A stretch of 40,080 nt of DNA from Brevundimonas sp. ASV9. Lineage in GTDB: Bacteria > Pseudomonadota > Alphaproteobacteria > Caulobacterales > Caulobacteraceae. Position 1 is the stretch's first letter. Each line of letters starts with the position of its first letter. The notes beneath the pieces are model-generated. The model was not told the DNA's origin, searched no databases, and saw nothing but the letters and a program-made list of their open reading frames with translations. Shown one piece after another: positions 8,541 to 17,525 of the stretch. The stretch lies in NCBI RefSeq assembly GCF_016429195.1, contig NZ_JAELUF010000019.1, positions 1 to 40,080 of the forward strand, in the 5' to 3' direction. The position numbers were made by a program, and so were the translations under genes.

Positions 8541-9733
8541 GCCGCCTGCCCCGCATCAAACACGTCCGCGCCTTCGTCGTTAAAAACGATGGCGCCGGCG
8601 GCGGCGCCGACTATCACGACCAGGGCGACGGTCACTGGATCGACGACCATATCGCCACGCCGATGGCGAGATACCCGGAGTACCGCCAGAGCCGCCGCAG
8701 CTTCGGTATCAATGTGCTGGGCACGCTGGTGGTGGAGATCGAGGCCGAAAACGGCGTGGTCGGTTTTGCGGTGACCACCGGCGGCGAACCCGCCGCCTAT
8801 ATCGTCGAGAAACACCTGGCCCGCTTCCTGGAGGGCCGCGATCCGTCCGAGGTCGAGAAGATCTGGGACCAGATGTATTTCTCGACCCAGTATTACGGCC
8901 GAAAAGGTCTGGTGGTGAACGCCATCTCCGGCGTGGATCTGGCGCTGTGGGACCTGCTGGGCCGTCTGCGTCAGGAGCCGGTTTTCGCCATGCTGGGCGG
9001 GGCGGTGCGCGACGAACTGACCTTCTACGCCACCGGTGCGCGGCCCGACAAAGCCAAGAAACTGGGCTTCATCGGCGGCAAGATGCCCCTGCACCACGGC
9101 CCGGCCGAGGGCGAGGAAGGCCTGCACAAGAACATCGCTGAACTCGCAGCCATGCGGAACGCCTGCGGCGACGATTTTTGGCTGATGTTCGACTGCTGGA
9201 TGGCGCTGGACCTGAATTACGCCACGCGGCTGGCTCAGGAGGCCCACAAGCTGGGTCTGAAGTGGATCGAGGAGGCGCTCAGCCCCGACGACTACTGGGG
9301 CTATCAGGCGCTGAAGAAGAACGCTCCCAAGGGGATGCTGGTCACGACCGGCGAGCATGAGGCCACCCGCTGGGGTTTCCGCATGCTCTTGGAGATGGAA
9401 TGCTGCGACATCATCCAGCCGGACGTGGGCTGGTGCGGCGGCGTCACCGAACTGCAGAAGATCTCCGCCCTGGCGGACGCCAAGGGCGTGCTGATGATCC
9501 CTCATGGCTCGTCGGTCTATTCCTACCACTTCGTGGTGACGCGCCATAACAGCCCGTTCGCCGAGTTCCTGATGATGGCCCCCGGCGCTGACGAAGTCGT
9601 GCCGATGTTCCATCCGCAACTGATCGGCGAACCCGTCCCCGTAAACGGCCGCCTGAAGGTTCCCGATACGCCCGGCTTCGGCGTCGAACTGAACCGCGAC
9701 ATCGCCCTGCATCGCCCCTACGCGCGCCCCTAA
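8537..9733 (+). CDS. rhmD: L-rhamnonate dehydratase (enolase superfamily)
   Basis: This 398-residue protein is collinear with E. coli RhmD (YfaW) as I recall that sequence, sharing [44 protein letters not shown] and GFIGGKMP. Expected metal ligands are Asp219 (MFDCWM), Glu245 (WIEEAL) and Glu273 (TTGEHE), with His323 (IPHGSSVYS) as acid/base and His33 also conserved. It dehydrates L-rhamnonate to 2-keto-3-deoxy-L-rhamnonate in the cytoplasm. The start is fixed by the homologous N terminus ([10 protein letters not shown]), although the ribosome-binding site is poor and an upstream leader ORF overlaps it. It is the first gene of the plus-strand catabolic operon. Confidence 0.95.
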   Translation: MSRLPRIKHVRAFVVKNDGAGGGADYHDQGDGHWIDDHIATPMARYPEYRQSRRSFGINVLGTLVVEIEAENGVVGFAVTTGGEPAAYIVEKHLARFLEGRDPSEVEKIWDQMYFSTQYYGRKGLVVNAISGVDLALWDLLGRLRQEPVFAMLGGAVRDELTFYATGARPDKAKKLGFIGGKMPLHHGPAEGEEGLHKNIAELAAMRNACGDDFWLMFDCWMALDLNYATRLAQEAHKLGLKWIEEALSPDDYWGYQALKKNAPKGMLVTTGEHEATRWGFRMLLEMECCDIIQPDVGWCGGVTELQKISALADAKGVLMIPHGSSVYSYHFVVTRHNSPFAEFLMMAPGADEVVPMFHPQLIGEPVPVNGRLKVPDTPGFGVELNRDIALHRPYARP

Positions 9734-9763
9734 CTTCGCCAAGACGAGAGCTCCTCCGCCACT

Positions 9764-10612
9764 ATGAAACTGCTGCGTTACGGCCCCAAGGGCCAAGAAA
9801 AGCCGGGCACGCTGGACGCCGAGGGGCGCATTCGCGACCTGTCGGGATACATCGCCGACATCACACCGGACCAACTGTATGGCCCCGCACTTGAGGCGTT
9901 GAAGGCCATCGATCCGACCACCCTGCCCTTGGTCGAGGGCCAGCCTCGCTATGGCGTGCCGATCAATGGCGTGCGCAAATTCCTGGCCATCGGCCTGAAC
10001 TTCGCCGACCACGCAGCCGAATCCAATTTGCCGATCCCCGAAGAGCCGGTGCTGTTCACCAAAGCCATTACCTGTCTGAACGGGCCGAACGACGACGTGG
10101 TCATCCCGCGCGGCTCGGAAAAGACCGACTGGGAGGTCGAGCTGGGCATCGTCATCGGCAAGCCCGCCTCCTACGTCACCAAGGCCGAGGCTTTGAATCA
10201 CGTGGCCGGCTATGTCCTGATCAACGACGTGTCCGAGCGCGCCTATCAGACCGAGCGCGGCGGCACCTGGGACAAGGGCAAGGGTTGCGACACCTTCGGC
10301 CCCGTCGGCCCCTGGCTGGTGACGACCGACGAGGTCGGCGACGTTCAGGACCTGGACATGTGGCTGGACCTGAACGGCAAGCGCATGCAGACTGGCAACA
10401 CCCGGACGATGATTTTCGGCGTCGCCGAGATCGTGTCCTATCTGTCGGAGTTCATGACGCTGAAGCCGGGCGATCTGATCACCACCGGCACCCCGCCCGG
10501 CGTGGGTCTGGGCCAGAAGCCGCCGCTATATCTGAAGGCGGGCGACACGGTGCGCCTGGGCATCCAGAAGCTCGGTGAACAAGGCCAGACCTTCGTGGAA
10601 TGGACGCGATGA
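9764..10612 (+). CDS. 2,4-diketo-3-deoxy-L-rhamnonate hydrolase (FAH family)
   Basis: This 282-residue fumarylacetoacetate-hydrolase-family enzyme has FLAIGLNFADHAAE, the metal ligands Glu124 and Glu126 (DWEVELG) and Asp155 (LINDVSERAYQ), then GKGCDTFGPVGPWL and TTGTPPGVG. The family member acting in the L-fucose/L-rhamnose diketo pathway splits 2,4-diketo-3-deoxy-L-rhamnonate into pyruvate and L-lactate. Its place between rhmD and the keto-deoxy-rhamnonate dehydrogenase gene supports that assignment over tyrosine or aromatic catabolism. The stop overlaps the next start as ATGA, so the two are probably translationally coupled. Fuconate and rhamnonate versions cannot be separated by sequence alone; the RhmD call points to rhamnose. 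Confidence 0.85.
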   Translation: MKLLRYGPKGQEKPGTLDAEGRIRDLSGYIADITPDQLYGPALEALKAIDPTTLPLVEGQPRYGVPINGVRKFLAIGLNFADHAAESNLPIPEEPVLFTKAITCLNGPNDDVVIPRGSEKTDWEVELGIVIGKPASYVTKAEALNHVAGYVLINDVSERAYQTERGGTWDKGKGCDTFGPVGPWLVTTDEVGDVQDLDMWLDLNGKRMQTGNTRTMIFGVAEIVSYLSEFMTLKPGDLITTGTPPGVGLGQKPPLYLKAGDTVRLGIQKLGEQGQTFVEWTR

Positions 10613-11361
10613 GCGCCTATCAAGGCCGTTTTTCGGGCCGCACCGCCATCGTCACCGGCGGCGCCTCCGGCCTGGGCAAGGCCGCAGCCGCCCGCATCGT
10701 CGCCGAGGGCGGCAAGGTCGTGCTGTGGGACCTCAACGCTGAGGCGCTGACGGCCGCCGCCGCCGACGTCGGGGCCGTTCATGTGATCGCCCTGGACGTT
10801 GCCGACCCCGACGCCGTCGCCGCGGCCGCCGCCGCCTCGGCTCAGGCGCTGGATGGCCGCATCGACATCCTGGTCGCCTCGGCCGGCATCACCGGCGCCA
10901 CCGTCCCGGTGCATGAGTTTCCGATCGACAGTTGGAAGAGGGTCGTCGACATCAATCTGAACGGCGTCTTCTACTGCTCGCGCGCCATCGTGCCCTTCAT
11001 GCTGGCCAACGGTTACGGCCGGATCGTCAATGTGGCCTCGGTCGCGGGCAAGGAAGGCAATCCCAATGCCTCAGCCTATTCCGCTTCAAAGGCCGGCGTG
11101 ATCGGCTTCACCAAGTCGCTGGGGAAGGAACTGGCCGGCAAGGGCGTGGTCGCCAACAGCCTGACCCCCGCCACCTTCGAAAGCCCGATCCTGGAGCAAC
11201 TGCCCCAGAGCCAGGTCGATTACATGCGCTCCAAAATCCCAATGGGACGCCTGGGTGAGGTCGAGGAGAGCGCCGCCATGGTCTGCTTCATGGCCTCCGA
11301 AGAATGCAGCTTCACCACCGCCTCGACGTTCGACACGTCGGGCGGCAGAACGACATACTAG
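10609..11361 (+). CDS. 2-keto-3-deoxy-L-rhamnonate 4-dehydrogenase (SDR family)
   Basis: This 250-residue classical SDR has TGGASGLGKA at 16-25, the catalytic Ser of NVASVAGKEG near 144, and YSASK with Tyr157/Lys161. It would oxidise 2-keto-3-deoxy-L-rhamnonate at C4 with NAD+, giving the diketo substrate of the hydrolase encoded just upstream. The ATG at 10609 overlaps the hydrolase stop by four bases; an in-frame ATG at 10600 would add three residues. The C-terminal TFDTSGGRTTY replaces the common VDGG motif by DTSGGR, as expected for the fuconate/rhamnonate dehydrogenase branch. The function rests on family and operon context. Confidence 0.83.
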   Translation: MSAYQGRFSGRTAIVTGGASGLGKAAAARIVAEGGKVVLWDLNAEALTAAAADVGAVHVIALDVADPDAVAAAAAASAQALDGRIDILVASAGITGATVPVHEFPIDSWKRVVDINLNGVFYCSRAIVPFMLANGYGRIVNVASVAGKEGNPNASAYSASKAGVIGFTKSLGKELAGKGVVANSLTPATFESPILEQLPQSQVDYMRSKIPMGRLGEVEESAAMVCFMASEECSFTTASTFDTSGGRTTY

Positions 11362-11370
11362 GACACGCGC

Positions 11371-12273
11371 GTGGCTTCGGACCTTCGCATTGTCGACAGC
11401 CACGTCCACCTGTGGGACCTGTCACGTGCGCGCTATGGCTGGCTTCAGGACGACCCCCTGCCGAACAATCCGGCGGGAGACATGTCACCCATCGCCAACG
11501 CAAACTATCTGCTGGACGACTATCTAGCCGATACGGCCAGCTGGCGCGTGGACAAGATCGTCCACGTCGAGGCGGGCCAGTCGGTGGGCCAGCAGCTGGC
11601 CGAGACCGACTGGCTTCAGTCGATCGCTGATGACACCGGTTATCCGCACGCCATCGTCGCCGGAGCCGATATGCTGGATCCTGACCTGAATGCCCTGCTG
11701 GAGGCCCACGCCGCCCGGCCGAACGTACGCGGCGTGCGCCAGATCGTTTGCTGGCACGAGGATCCGTTGAAGACCTATACCGATCGCGATCTGTTGCGTG
11801 ATCCGAAATGGGTCGAGGGCTTCGCCAAGCTCGCGCACTATGGGCTGTCGTTCGACCTCCAGCTCTATCCGTCCCAGATGGCGACCGCCGCCATCATCGC
11901 CGCCCGCCACCCCGACATTCCGATCATCGTCAACCACGCCGGCCTGCCGACCGACCGGGATGCGGCGGGGATGGAGCGGTGGCGCACAGGTCTGCGCCTG
12001 CTGGCCGCTCAGCCGCAGGTCTCGATCAAGATCTCGGGTCTCGGAATCACCGATCGCGCCTGGACGCCCGACAGCATCCGTCCCATCGTTGTGGAGTGCA
12101 TCGAGGCCTTCGGGACCGAGCGCGCCATGTTCGCCTCGGACTTCCCCGTCGAAAGCGTCCACGGAACCTTCGAAGCCTTCTATTCCGCGTTTAACGCGAT
12201 CACGGCCGACTTCTCGATCGACGAACGCGACCGCCTGTTCGCCGCCAACGCCGAGGCGATCTACCGTATCTGA
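11371..12273 (+). CDS. L-rhamnono-1,4-lactonase (amidohydrolase-2 family)
   Basis: This 300-residue TIM-barrel metal hydrolase begins DSHVHLWD (His11/His13), with HVEAGQSVGQQLAETDWLQ, the later His of IIVNHAGLP, and the terminal metal-ligand Asp in MFASDFPVES. It matches the L-fuconolactonase/L-rhamnonolactonase group, which opens the lactone made by the SDR sugar dehydrogenase. Translation probably starts at GTG 11371, 9 bases after the preceding stop, with AGGA in the spacer. It completes step two of the rhamnose route in the same operon as steps three to five. Confidence 0.85.
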   Translation: MASDLRIVDSHVHLWDLSRARYGWLQDDPLPNNPAGDMSPIANANYLLDDYLADTASWRVDKIVHVEAGQSVGQQLAETDWLQSIADDTGYPHAIVAGADMLDPDLNALLEAHAARPNVRGVRQIVCWHEDPLKTYTDRDLLRDPKWVEGFAKLAHYGLSFDLQLYPSQMATAAIIAARHPDIPIIVNHAGLPTDRDAAGMERWRTGLRLLAAQPQVSIKISGLGITDRAWTPDSIRPIVVECIEAFGTERAMFASDFPVESVHGTFEAFYSAFNAITADFSIDERDRLFAANAEAIYRI

Positions 12274-12333
12274 CCCATCCGCCGAAGCCGCATCAAGACG
12301 GCGAGGCCCGAGGAACACCAGGAGAGTATCCCC

Positions 12334-13599
12334 ATGGTCATCGAGACCGACGCCGCCCACACCCCCGGGGGCTTGGCCAAGCCCGCCGGGTCGCTGAAGG
12401 GCCCGCTGGCCTTCGCCATCGCCTGCTTCCTGATCTGGGGCCTGGCCTACGGCCTGCTGGACGTGCTGAACAAGCATTTCCAGGAGACGCTGAGCATCAG
12501 CCAGGCTGACAGCGCCTGGCTGCAGATCGCCTATTTTGGAGCCTATCTGCTGCTGTCGATTCCGGCAGGCATGCTGCTGCATGCGCGGGGCTACAAGTTC
12601 GGCATCGTGTCGGGCCTGGCGGTCACCGCCGTCGGCGCCCTTTTGTTCATCCCGGCGGCGGGCGCCGGCGCCTTCCTGCCCTTCGTCGGCTCGATGTTCG
12701 TTCTTGCCGCCGGTCTGTGCATCCTCGAGACCAGCGCGGACACCTACGTCAACGTCCTAGGCGATCCGGCCAAGGCGTCACAGCGCTTGAACCTGGCCCA
12801 GTCGTTCAACGCTCTGGGCGTCTTCTTCGGCCCCCTGATCGGCGGCGCGGTCTTCTTCAGCCCAACGACGACAGAAGCCCTGGGCGGCGCGACCCGCTCG
12901 ATCCAGATCGTCTACGGCCTGATCGCCGTGGGCGTGGTCCTGTTCGCCCTCGCCGTCTGGCGCGCCCGCCTGCCTGAGACCGGCCTGTCGGACCATGGCG
13001 GCGCGGTCGCGGGCGACGCCCCTGCCCTGCCCCTGTCCAGACAGCCGCACTTCATCGCCGGCGTGATCACCCAGGCCCTATACATCGGCGCCCAAGTCGG
13101 CATCGGCGCCTATTTCATCAATCTGGTGACCCACAACTGGCAGGGCCTGACCTCGCAGCAAGGCGCCTTCATGCTGTCGCTGGCGGCCATCGGCTATCTG
13201 GTCGGACGCTTCTTCGCCACCGCCCTGCTGCTGAAGGTCCGCCCCCGCGCCTTGCTGACGGCTTATGGCGTGATCAATGTGGTCCTGACCCTGGTCGTCG
13301 CCGCCGGCATCGACAAGGTCTCGCCCATCGCCCTGCTGGCCGTCTTCTTCTTCATGTCGACCATGTTCGCCACCATCTTCGCCCTGGGCACCACCGGCCT
13401 GGGCGCGGGGACCAAGAAGGCCTCGTCTCTCATGGTCATGGCCATCGGCGGCGGCGTGCTGCTGCCCTGGCCCATGGGCAAGATCGCCGACCTGTACGGC
13501 GCCAATGTCGCCTTCCTGCTACCCGCCGTCTGCTTCGCCGTCGTCGCCTGGTACGGCTGGAGGGGCGCTGGCCTTGGACTGAAGAAGGACGCCGCCTGA
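12334..13599 (+). CDS. MFS permease of the FucP type, probable L-rhamnose:H+ symporter
   Basis: This 421-residue protein has about 12 membrane segments. The family signatures FLIWGLAYGLLDVLNKHFQE, the ETSADTYVNVLGDP segment and LNLAQSFNALGVFFGPLIGG are those of the FucP fucose:H+ symporter family. It lies in the inner membrane and, given the surrounding pathway, most probably imports L-rhamnose; glucose/galactose-type relatives are known in the family. CAGGAG lies 8-9 bases upstream of the ATG. The TGA overlaps the ATG of the next gene, a secreted glycosidase (ATGA-like overlap at 13597-13601), which ties transport to glycan breakdown. Confidence 0.88.
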   Translation: MVIETDAAHTPGGLAKPAGSLKGPLAFAIACFLIWGLAYGLLDVLNKHFQETLSISQADSAWLQIAYFGAYLLLSIPAGMLLHARGYKFGIVSGLAVTAVGALLFIPAAGAGAFLPFVGSMFVLAAGLCILETSADTYVNVLGDPAKASQRLNLAQSFNALGVFFGPLIGGAVFFSPTTTEALGGATRSIQIVYGLIAVGVVLFALAVWRARLPETGLSDHGGAVAGDAPALPLSRQPHFIAGVITQALYIGAQVGIGAYFINLVTHNWQGLTSQQGAFMLSLAAIGYLVGRFFATALLLKVRPRALLTAYGVINVVLTLVVAAGIDKVSPIALLAVFFFMSTMFATIFALGTTGLGAGTKKASSLMVMAIGGGVLLPWPMGKIADLYGANVAFLLPAVCFAVVAWYGWRGAGLGLKKDAA

Positions 13600-15881
13600 T
13601 GCGCCTGCGCACCGCCCTCCTCGCCTTCACCCTGCTCGCCGGCCCCACGGCCGCCTGCGCCCAGACGGTGACGCCTACCGCCGCCGTCGCGCCCGCCGCG
13701 CCGATAGACCGGCACGCCCTGGTCACGCGCCACAACGTCAGCCTGACCGCCATCGACCGACATGCCCCGATCATGCTGGGTAACGGCGACCTGGGCTTCA
13801 CCGCCGACATCACCGGGCTCCAGACCTTCCCGGAGCAGTATTCGGAACTGTCGCCCCTGCTGACCATGGCCCAGTGGGCCTGGCACAGCTTTCCCAATCC
13901 GAACGGCTATACCGAACAGGATGGCCTGATCGACGTGCCCGTGCCGGGTCGGGGCGAGCAGCCCTATGCCTGGATGAAGTCCTGGGACGTGGCGGAAACC
14001 CAACCCGCCTACACCTGGCTGCGGGCCAATCCGCATCGGTTCTCGCTCAGCCGCATCGGCCTGACCTTCGCAGATGGCAAGCCTCTGGACTTCGCCAAGG
14101 TCGCCGACACGCGCCAGACGCTGGACCTGTGGTCCGGCGCCCTGACCAGCCGTTTCACCTATGACGGCCAGCCGGTCGAGGTCGTGACCCGCGTCCACCC
14201 GACGCTGGACATGGTGATGGTCGAGATCGCCTCGCCCTTGGTCGCCGCCCAGGGTCTGGGCGTCCAAGTCCGCTATCCTGGCGTGAACCCCGCCATCAAT
14301 CCCGACCCGACGACGTTCGAGGCCTCTGATACGCAAAGCCTGAGCATCGTCGCCTCCGACACGGGCGACGTCCACATTCGCCGCACCTTGGACGACACCA
14401 CCTATTATTCCGGCATCACCGCGTCCGGTAAGATCGAACAGAGCGGCGCCGGCGCCTTCCGTGTTGTCTCCTCCGGTCGCGACCGGCTGACCGTCATGGT
14501 CCGTTTCGATCAGCAGGAGCCCGTCGAGAAGACACCCGCCTATTCCGCCGGCGTCCAGGCGACCGCCGCACACTGGAACGCCTTCTGGACCCAGGGCGGC
14601 GCCGTCGATTTTTCGGGGTCAACCGACCCGCGCGCAACCGAGCTGGAGCGGCGTGTGGTCCTGTCTCAGTACCTGTCGACCGTTAACGGCGCCGGCGAAC
14701 TGCCTCCGCAGGAAGAGGGCCTGTTCTCCAACAGCTGGTACGGCAAGTTCCATCTGGAAATGCATCCCTGGCACTCCGGCTGGCAAGCGATGTGGGGTCA
14801 CGCCGACATGCTGGAGCGCAGTCTGCCCTGGTATATCGGCAATCTGGACAACGCGCGCGCCGAGGCCGCCCGTCACCACGTTAAGGGCGCTTGGTGGCCC
14901 AAGATGGTGGGGCCAGAGGGTCGCAACAGCCCCAGCTTGGTTTCGCCCTTCATCATGTGGCAGCAGCCGCATCCGATCCTTTTGGCCGAACTGGTCTGGC
15001 GGGCCGAGAAGGATCCGGCCGTGCTGGATCGATACGGCGAGGTGGTGGAAGCGACCGCCGACCTGTTGGCCTCCTGGCCCATCGAACACGACGGCCGGCT
15101 GAACCTGGGCACGCCGATGATCCCGGCCCAGGAGAACTACGATCCCTTGACCACGGTGAACCCGACCTTCGAGGTCGAGTATTTCCGCTGGGCCCTGGAA
15201 ACCGCCCAACAGTGGCGCGAACGCAAGGGTCAGGCCCGCCGCGCCGATTGGGATCAGGCCCTGGCCAAGATCGCGCCGCCGCCGATGAGGGACGGCCTGT
15301 ATCTGCCTGTCGAGAGCGTGCCGGACTTTTGGGAGACGGCCATGTCCGACGCCTGTCGCCGACACGCAGCGGCGGCTCAGTGTAAGAACCGCGACCATCC
15401 CTCCTTCCTGATGGCCTATGGCTTCATTTCCGGCGCGCGGATCGATCCCGCCGCCATGCGCCGCACGTTTGAAGCGGTGGAGCAGAACTGGGACGTGCGC
15501 CAGACCTGGGGCTGGGACTTCCCGATGATGGCGATGACGGCGGCTCGCCTTGGCGAACCGGAGAAGGCGGTGAACTGGCTGTTCGCCGACCTGAAGAACA
15601 ACCAGTGGGGCGTTACCGGCATGACGCCTCGCGTTCACCTGGATGAACACGCCGACGAACTGGTGCCCGTCTCGGCCGGCGCCGGCGGGGTGACGATGGC
15701 GGTCAATCCGGATGGTCCGGGCTATCGCCGCGCAGCCGAGACCTATTTCCCGTCCAACGGATCCCTGCTTATGGCCGTCGGTCTGATGGCGGCGGGTTGG
15801 GACGGGTCCAGCGGCCACGCGCCCGGCTTCCCAAAGAAAGGCTGGACCGTCCGTGTCGAAGGCCTGAACGCCGCGCCGTAA
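13599..15881 (+). CDS. Secreted (alpha/alpha)6-barrel-type glycoside hydrolase, family uncertain
   Basis: This 760-residue protein has a signal peptide (1-22, ...AACA/QT). The N-terminal part (about 35-340) is beta-rich and begins around APIMLGNGDLGFTADITGLQTFPEQY, which resembles the beta-sandwich start of GH65/GH95-type enzymes. The C-terminal half looks helical, with FHLEMHPWHSGWQAMWGH near 384-401, WGWDFPMMAMTAARLG near 634-649 and YFPSNGSLLMAVGLMAAGW near the end. I cannot place it in a numbered family. Its start overlaps the permease stop and it precedes the PL22 gene, so release of L-rhamnose from rhamnogalacturonan or a rhamnoside is the leading hypothesis. Alternatives are an unsaturated uronyl hydrolase or a phosphorylase-like fold without phosphorolysis. 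Confidence 0.7.
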   Translation: MRLRTALLAFTLLAGPTAACAQTVTPTAAVAPAAPIDRHALVTRHNVSLTAIDRHAPIMLGNGDLGFTADITGLQTFPEQYSELSPLLTMAQWAWHSFPNPNGYTEQDGLIDVPVPGRGEQPYAWMKSWDVAETQPAYTWLRANPHRFSLSRIGLTFADGKPLDFAKVADTRQTLDLWSGALTSRFTYDGQPVEVVTRVHPTLDMVMVEIASPLVAAQGLGVQVRYPGVNPAINPDPTTFEASDTQSLSIVASDTGDVHIRRTLDDTTYYSGITASGKIEQSGAGAFRVVSSGRDRLTVMVRFDQQEPVEKTPAYSAGVQATAAHWNAFWTQGGAVDFSGSTDPRATELERRVVLSQYLSTVNGAGELPPQEEGLFSNSWYGKFHLEMHPWHSGWQAMWGHADMLERSLPWYIGNLDNARAEAARHHVKGAWWPKMVGPEGRNSPSLVSPFIMWQQPHPILLAELVWRAEKDPAVLDRYGEVVEATADLLASWPIEHDGRLNLGTPMIPAQENYDPLTTVNPTFEVEYFRWALETAQQWRERKGQARRADWDQALAKIAPPPMRDGLYLPVESVPDFWETAMSDACRRHAAAAQCKNRDHPSFLMAYGFISGARIDPAAMRRTFEAVEQNWDVRQTWGWDFPMMAMTAARLGEPEKAVNWLFADLKNNQWGVTGMTPRVHLDEHADELVPVSAGAGGVTMAVNPDGPGYRRAAETYFPSNGSLLMAVGLMAAGWDGSSGHAPGFPKKGWTVRVEGLNAAP

Positions 15882-15908
15882 TCCAGAAAACCCGAGAGGA
15901 CCGCCCCA

Positions 15909-17360
15909 ATGACGACCTCGAGACGCACCGCCCTGAAGGCCCTGCTCAGCGCCCCCGCCGTCGGCGCCTTCACCACGACGACCGCTCAGGCGCGGACCAC
16001 GCCGGCCGTCCCGCCAGCGCCGGGACAGACCCCCGTCTGGCCCGCGCCCAACACCGCCCCGCCTTCGACTCAAGAAACGCCGGTCGAGCGGCCGCGCTGG
16101 GACGGCCCCGCGCCGAAGGAGTGGGTCGATCCGAAGACCGGCCATCGCATCCGCCGCGTCTCGCCCGATGGCGGGGGCGGAAAGCCCTATTTCTACAAGA
16201 ACATGTTCTTGCCCAACAAGGTCGGGGCGCCCGACCTGATGGTCATCTCGACGCCTCAGGGCATCTCGACCGTCAATCTGGCGACCTGGGCCGTCGAAGT
16301 TCTGGTGCCCGACCATGACGCCGACCTGATGTTCACGGGCCGCAAGGGGCGCAACGTCTATTATTCGGTGACCGCGCCTGGCGAAGGCCAGTTGATGGAC
16401 CGCGCCAAGACCCTGTTCGTCATCGACGTCGACACCACGCACCGTCGCGAGATCGGCCGGATACCGAACGGTCAGATCAATTCGGTCAATGCCGATGAGA
16501 GCCTGCTCCTGGGCTTCGTGGCCTATGACAGCCAACCGATACAGCCGACCGTGCCCGACCCGCGCAACCGCCGCTTCGATCAGGCCGAATACGAAGCTGA
16601 TGGGCCGGACGGAAAGCCGCTGAACTTCGCCCGCGCCAAGGGCGTGCGGATGCTTCAACGCTGGGCCGCGCGCTATCCGATGGAAATCTTCGTCATCGAC
16701 CTGACCACGGGCGAGCGACGCGTGATCCACAAGACCAAAGAATGGATCGGCCACACGCAGTTCTCCCCTACCGATCCCCAGCAGATCATCTTTTGCCATG
16801 AAGGGCCTTGGCACCGCGTGGATCGAATGTGGGCAATCCGCGCCGATGGCACGGGCCTGAGAAAGACCCATCAGCGGACGATGAACTTCGAGATCTTCGG
16901 CCACGAATGGTTCAGCCCGGACGGCAAACAGGTGCTCTATGACCTGCAAACCCCGCGCGGCCAGGTCTTCTGGGTCGCCTCGGTCGATCTGGAGACGGGC
17001 CGCCGGGTCTATCGCAAAGTCGAGCAGAATGACTGGTCGGTCCATTACAACGTCTCGCCGGACGGCAGCCTGTTCGCTGGCGACGGCGGCGACGGCGACA
17101 TGGTCGCTCATGCGCCAGACGGTAAGTGGCTCGTCTTGTTGCGCCCCGAACCGATCGTCGATGAAGATCCGTCAAGCGACAAGGACGACCAGATCTTCGT
17201 CGAATATCTGCGCTCTGAGCGGCTCGTGGATCTGTCCAACCACGACTATCGGCTTGAGCCGAATCTGACTTTCACGCCGGACGCAAAATGGATCGTCTTC
17301 GTGTCGAACATGCACGGCGCAAACCACGTCTATGCTGTCGAAATCGATCGTGGCGCTTAG
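15909..17360 (+). CDS. PL22 oligogalacturonate lyase family protein, Tat-exported
   Basis: This 483-residue protein starts MTTSRRTALKALLSAPAVGAF, a twin-arginine signal. The mature part reads as a seven-bladed beta-propeller of the oligogalacturonate lyase family: GQINSVNADESLLLG, IGHTQFSPTDPQQIIFCHEGPW (about 281-301, with His282 and His297), FEIFGHEWFSPDGK (His332) and NLTFTPDAKWIVFVSN. The His residues are candidates for the Mn2+ site of the family. Family enzymes cleave unsaturated di- or oligogalacturonate by beta-elimination. Canonical Ogl is cytoplasmic, whereas this one is exported, so it would act on fragments brought in by the TonB receptors. GAGAGGA provides the ribosome-binding site, and the gene follows the glycosidase by 27 bases in the same operon. 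Confidence 0.85.
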   Translation: MTTSRRTALKALLSAPAVGAFTTTTAQARTTPAVPPAPGQTPVWPAPNTAPPSTQETPVERPRWDGPAPKEWVDPKTGHRIRRVSPDGGGGKPYFYKNMFLPNKVGAPDLMVISTPQGISTVNLATWAVEVLVPDHDADLMFTGRKGRNVYYSVTAPGEGQLMDRAKTLFVIDVDTTHRREIGRIPNGQINSVNADESLLLGFVAYDSQPIQPTVPDPRNRRFDQAEYEADGPDGKPLNFARAKGVRMLQRWAARYPMEIFVIDLTTGERRVIHKTKEWIGHTQFSPTDPQQIIFCHEGPWHRVDRMWAIRADGTGLRKTHQRTMNFEIFGHEWFSPDGKQVLYDLQTPRGQVFWVASVDLETGRRVYRKVEQNDWSVHYNVSPDGSLFAGDGGDGDMVAHAPDGKWLVLLRPEPIVDEDPSSDKDDQIFVEYLRSERLVDLSNHDYRLEPNLTFTPDAKWIVFVSNMHGANHVYAVEIDRGA

Positions 17361-17525
17361 AAACATCGCCAGTTTCTCGAGCCCTTACGCCTGAGATATC
17401 GAGGATTTATCGACGTTCTCAGCGGAATCTCGCGGTCCTGACATCACCTTGTTGCAAAATGCGGGAAGCTGTTGCAATAAGCGAAACGTCGCCAATCCGA
17501 ATATACGCGACAGCATACCACAAAA

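Noticed and set aside
11631..11645. TGACACCGGTTAT, a match to the shared operator motif
   Set aside because: It lies inside the lactonase coding sequence, where it encodes Asp-Asp-Thr-Gly-Tyr; only intergenic copies were counted.
14619..17111. Very long open frame on the minus strand across the glycosidase and PL22 genes
   Set aside because: Antisense shadow in high-GC DNA: the plus-strand frames have signal peptides, family motifs and ribosome-binding sites, while this one has none.
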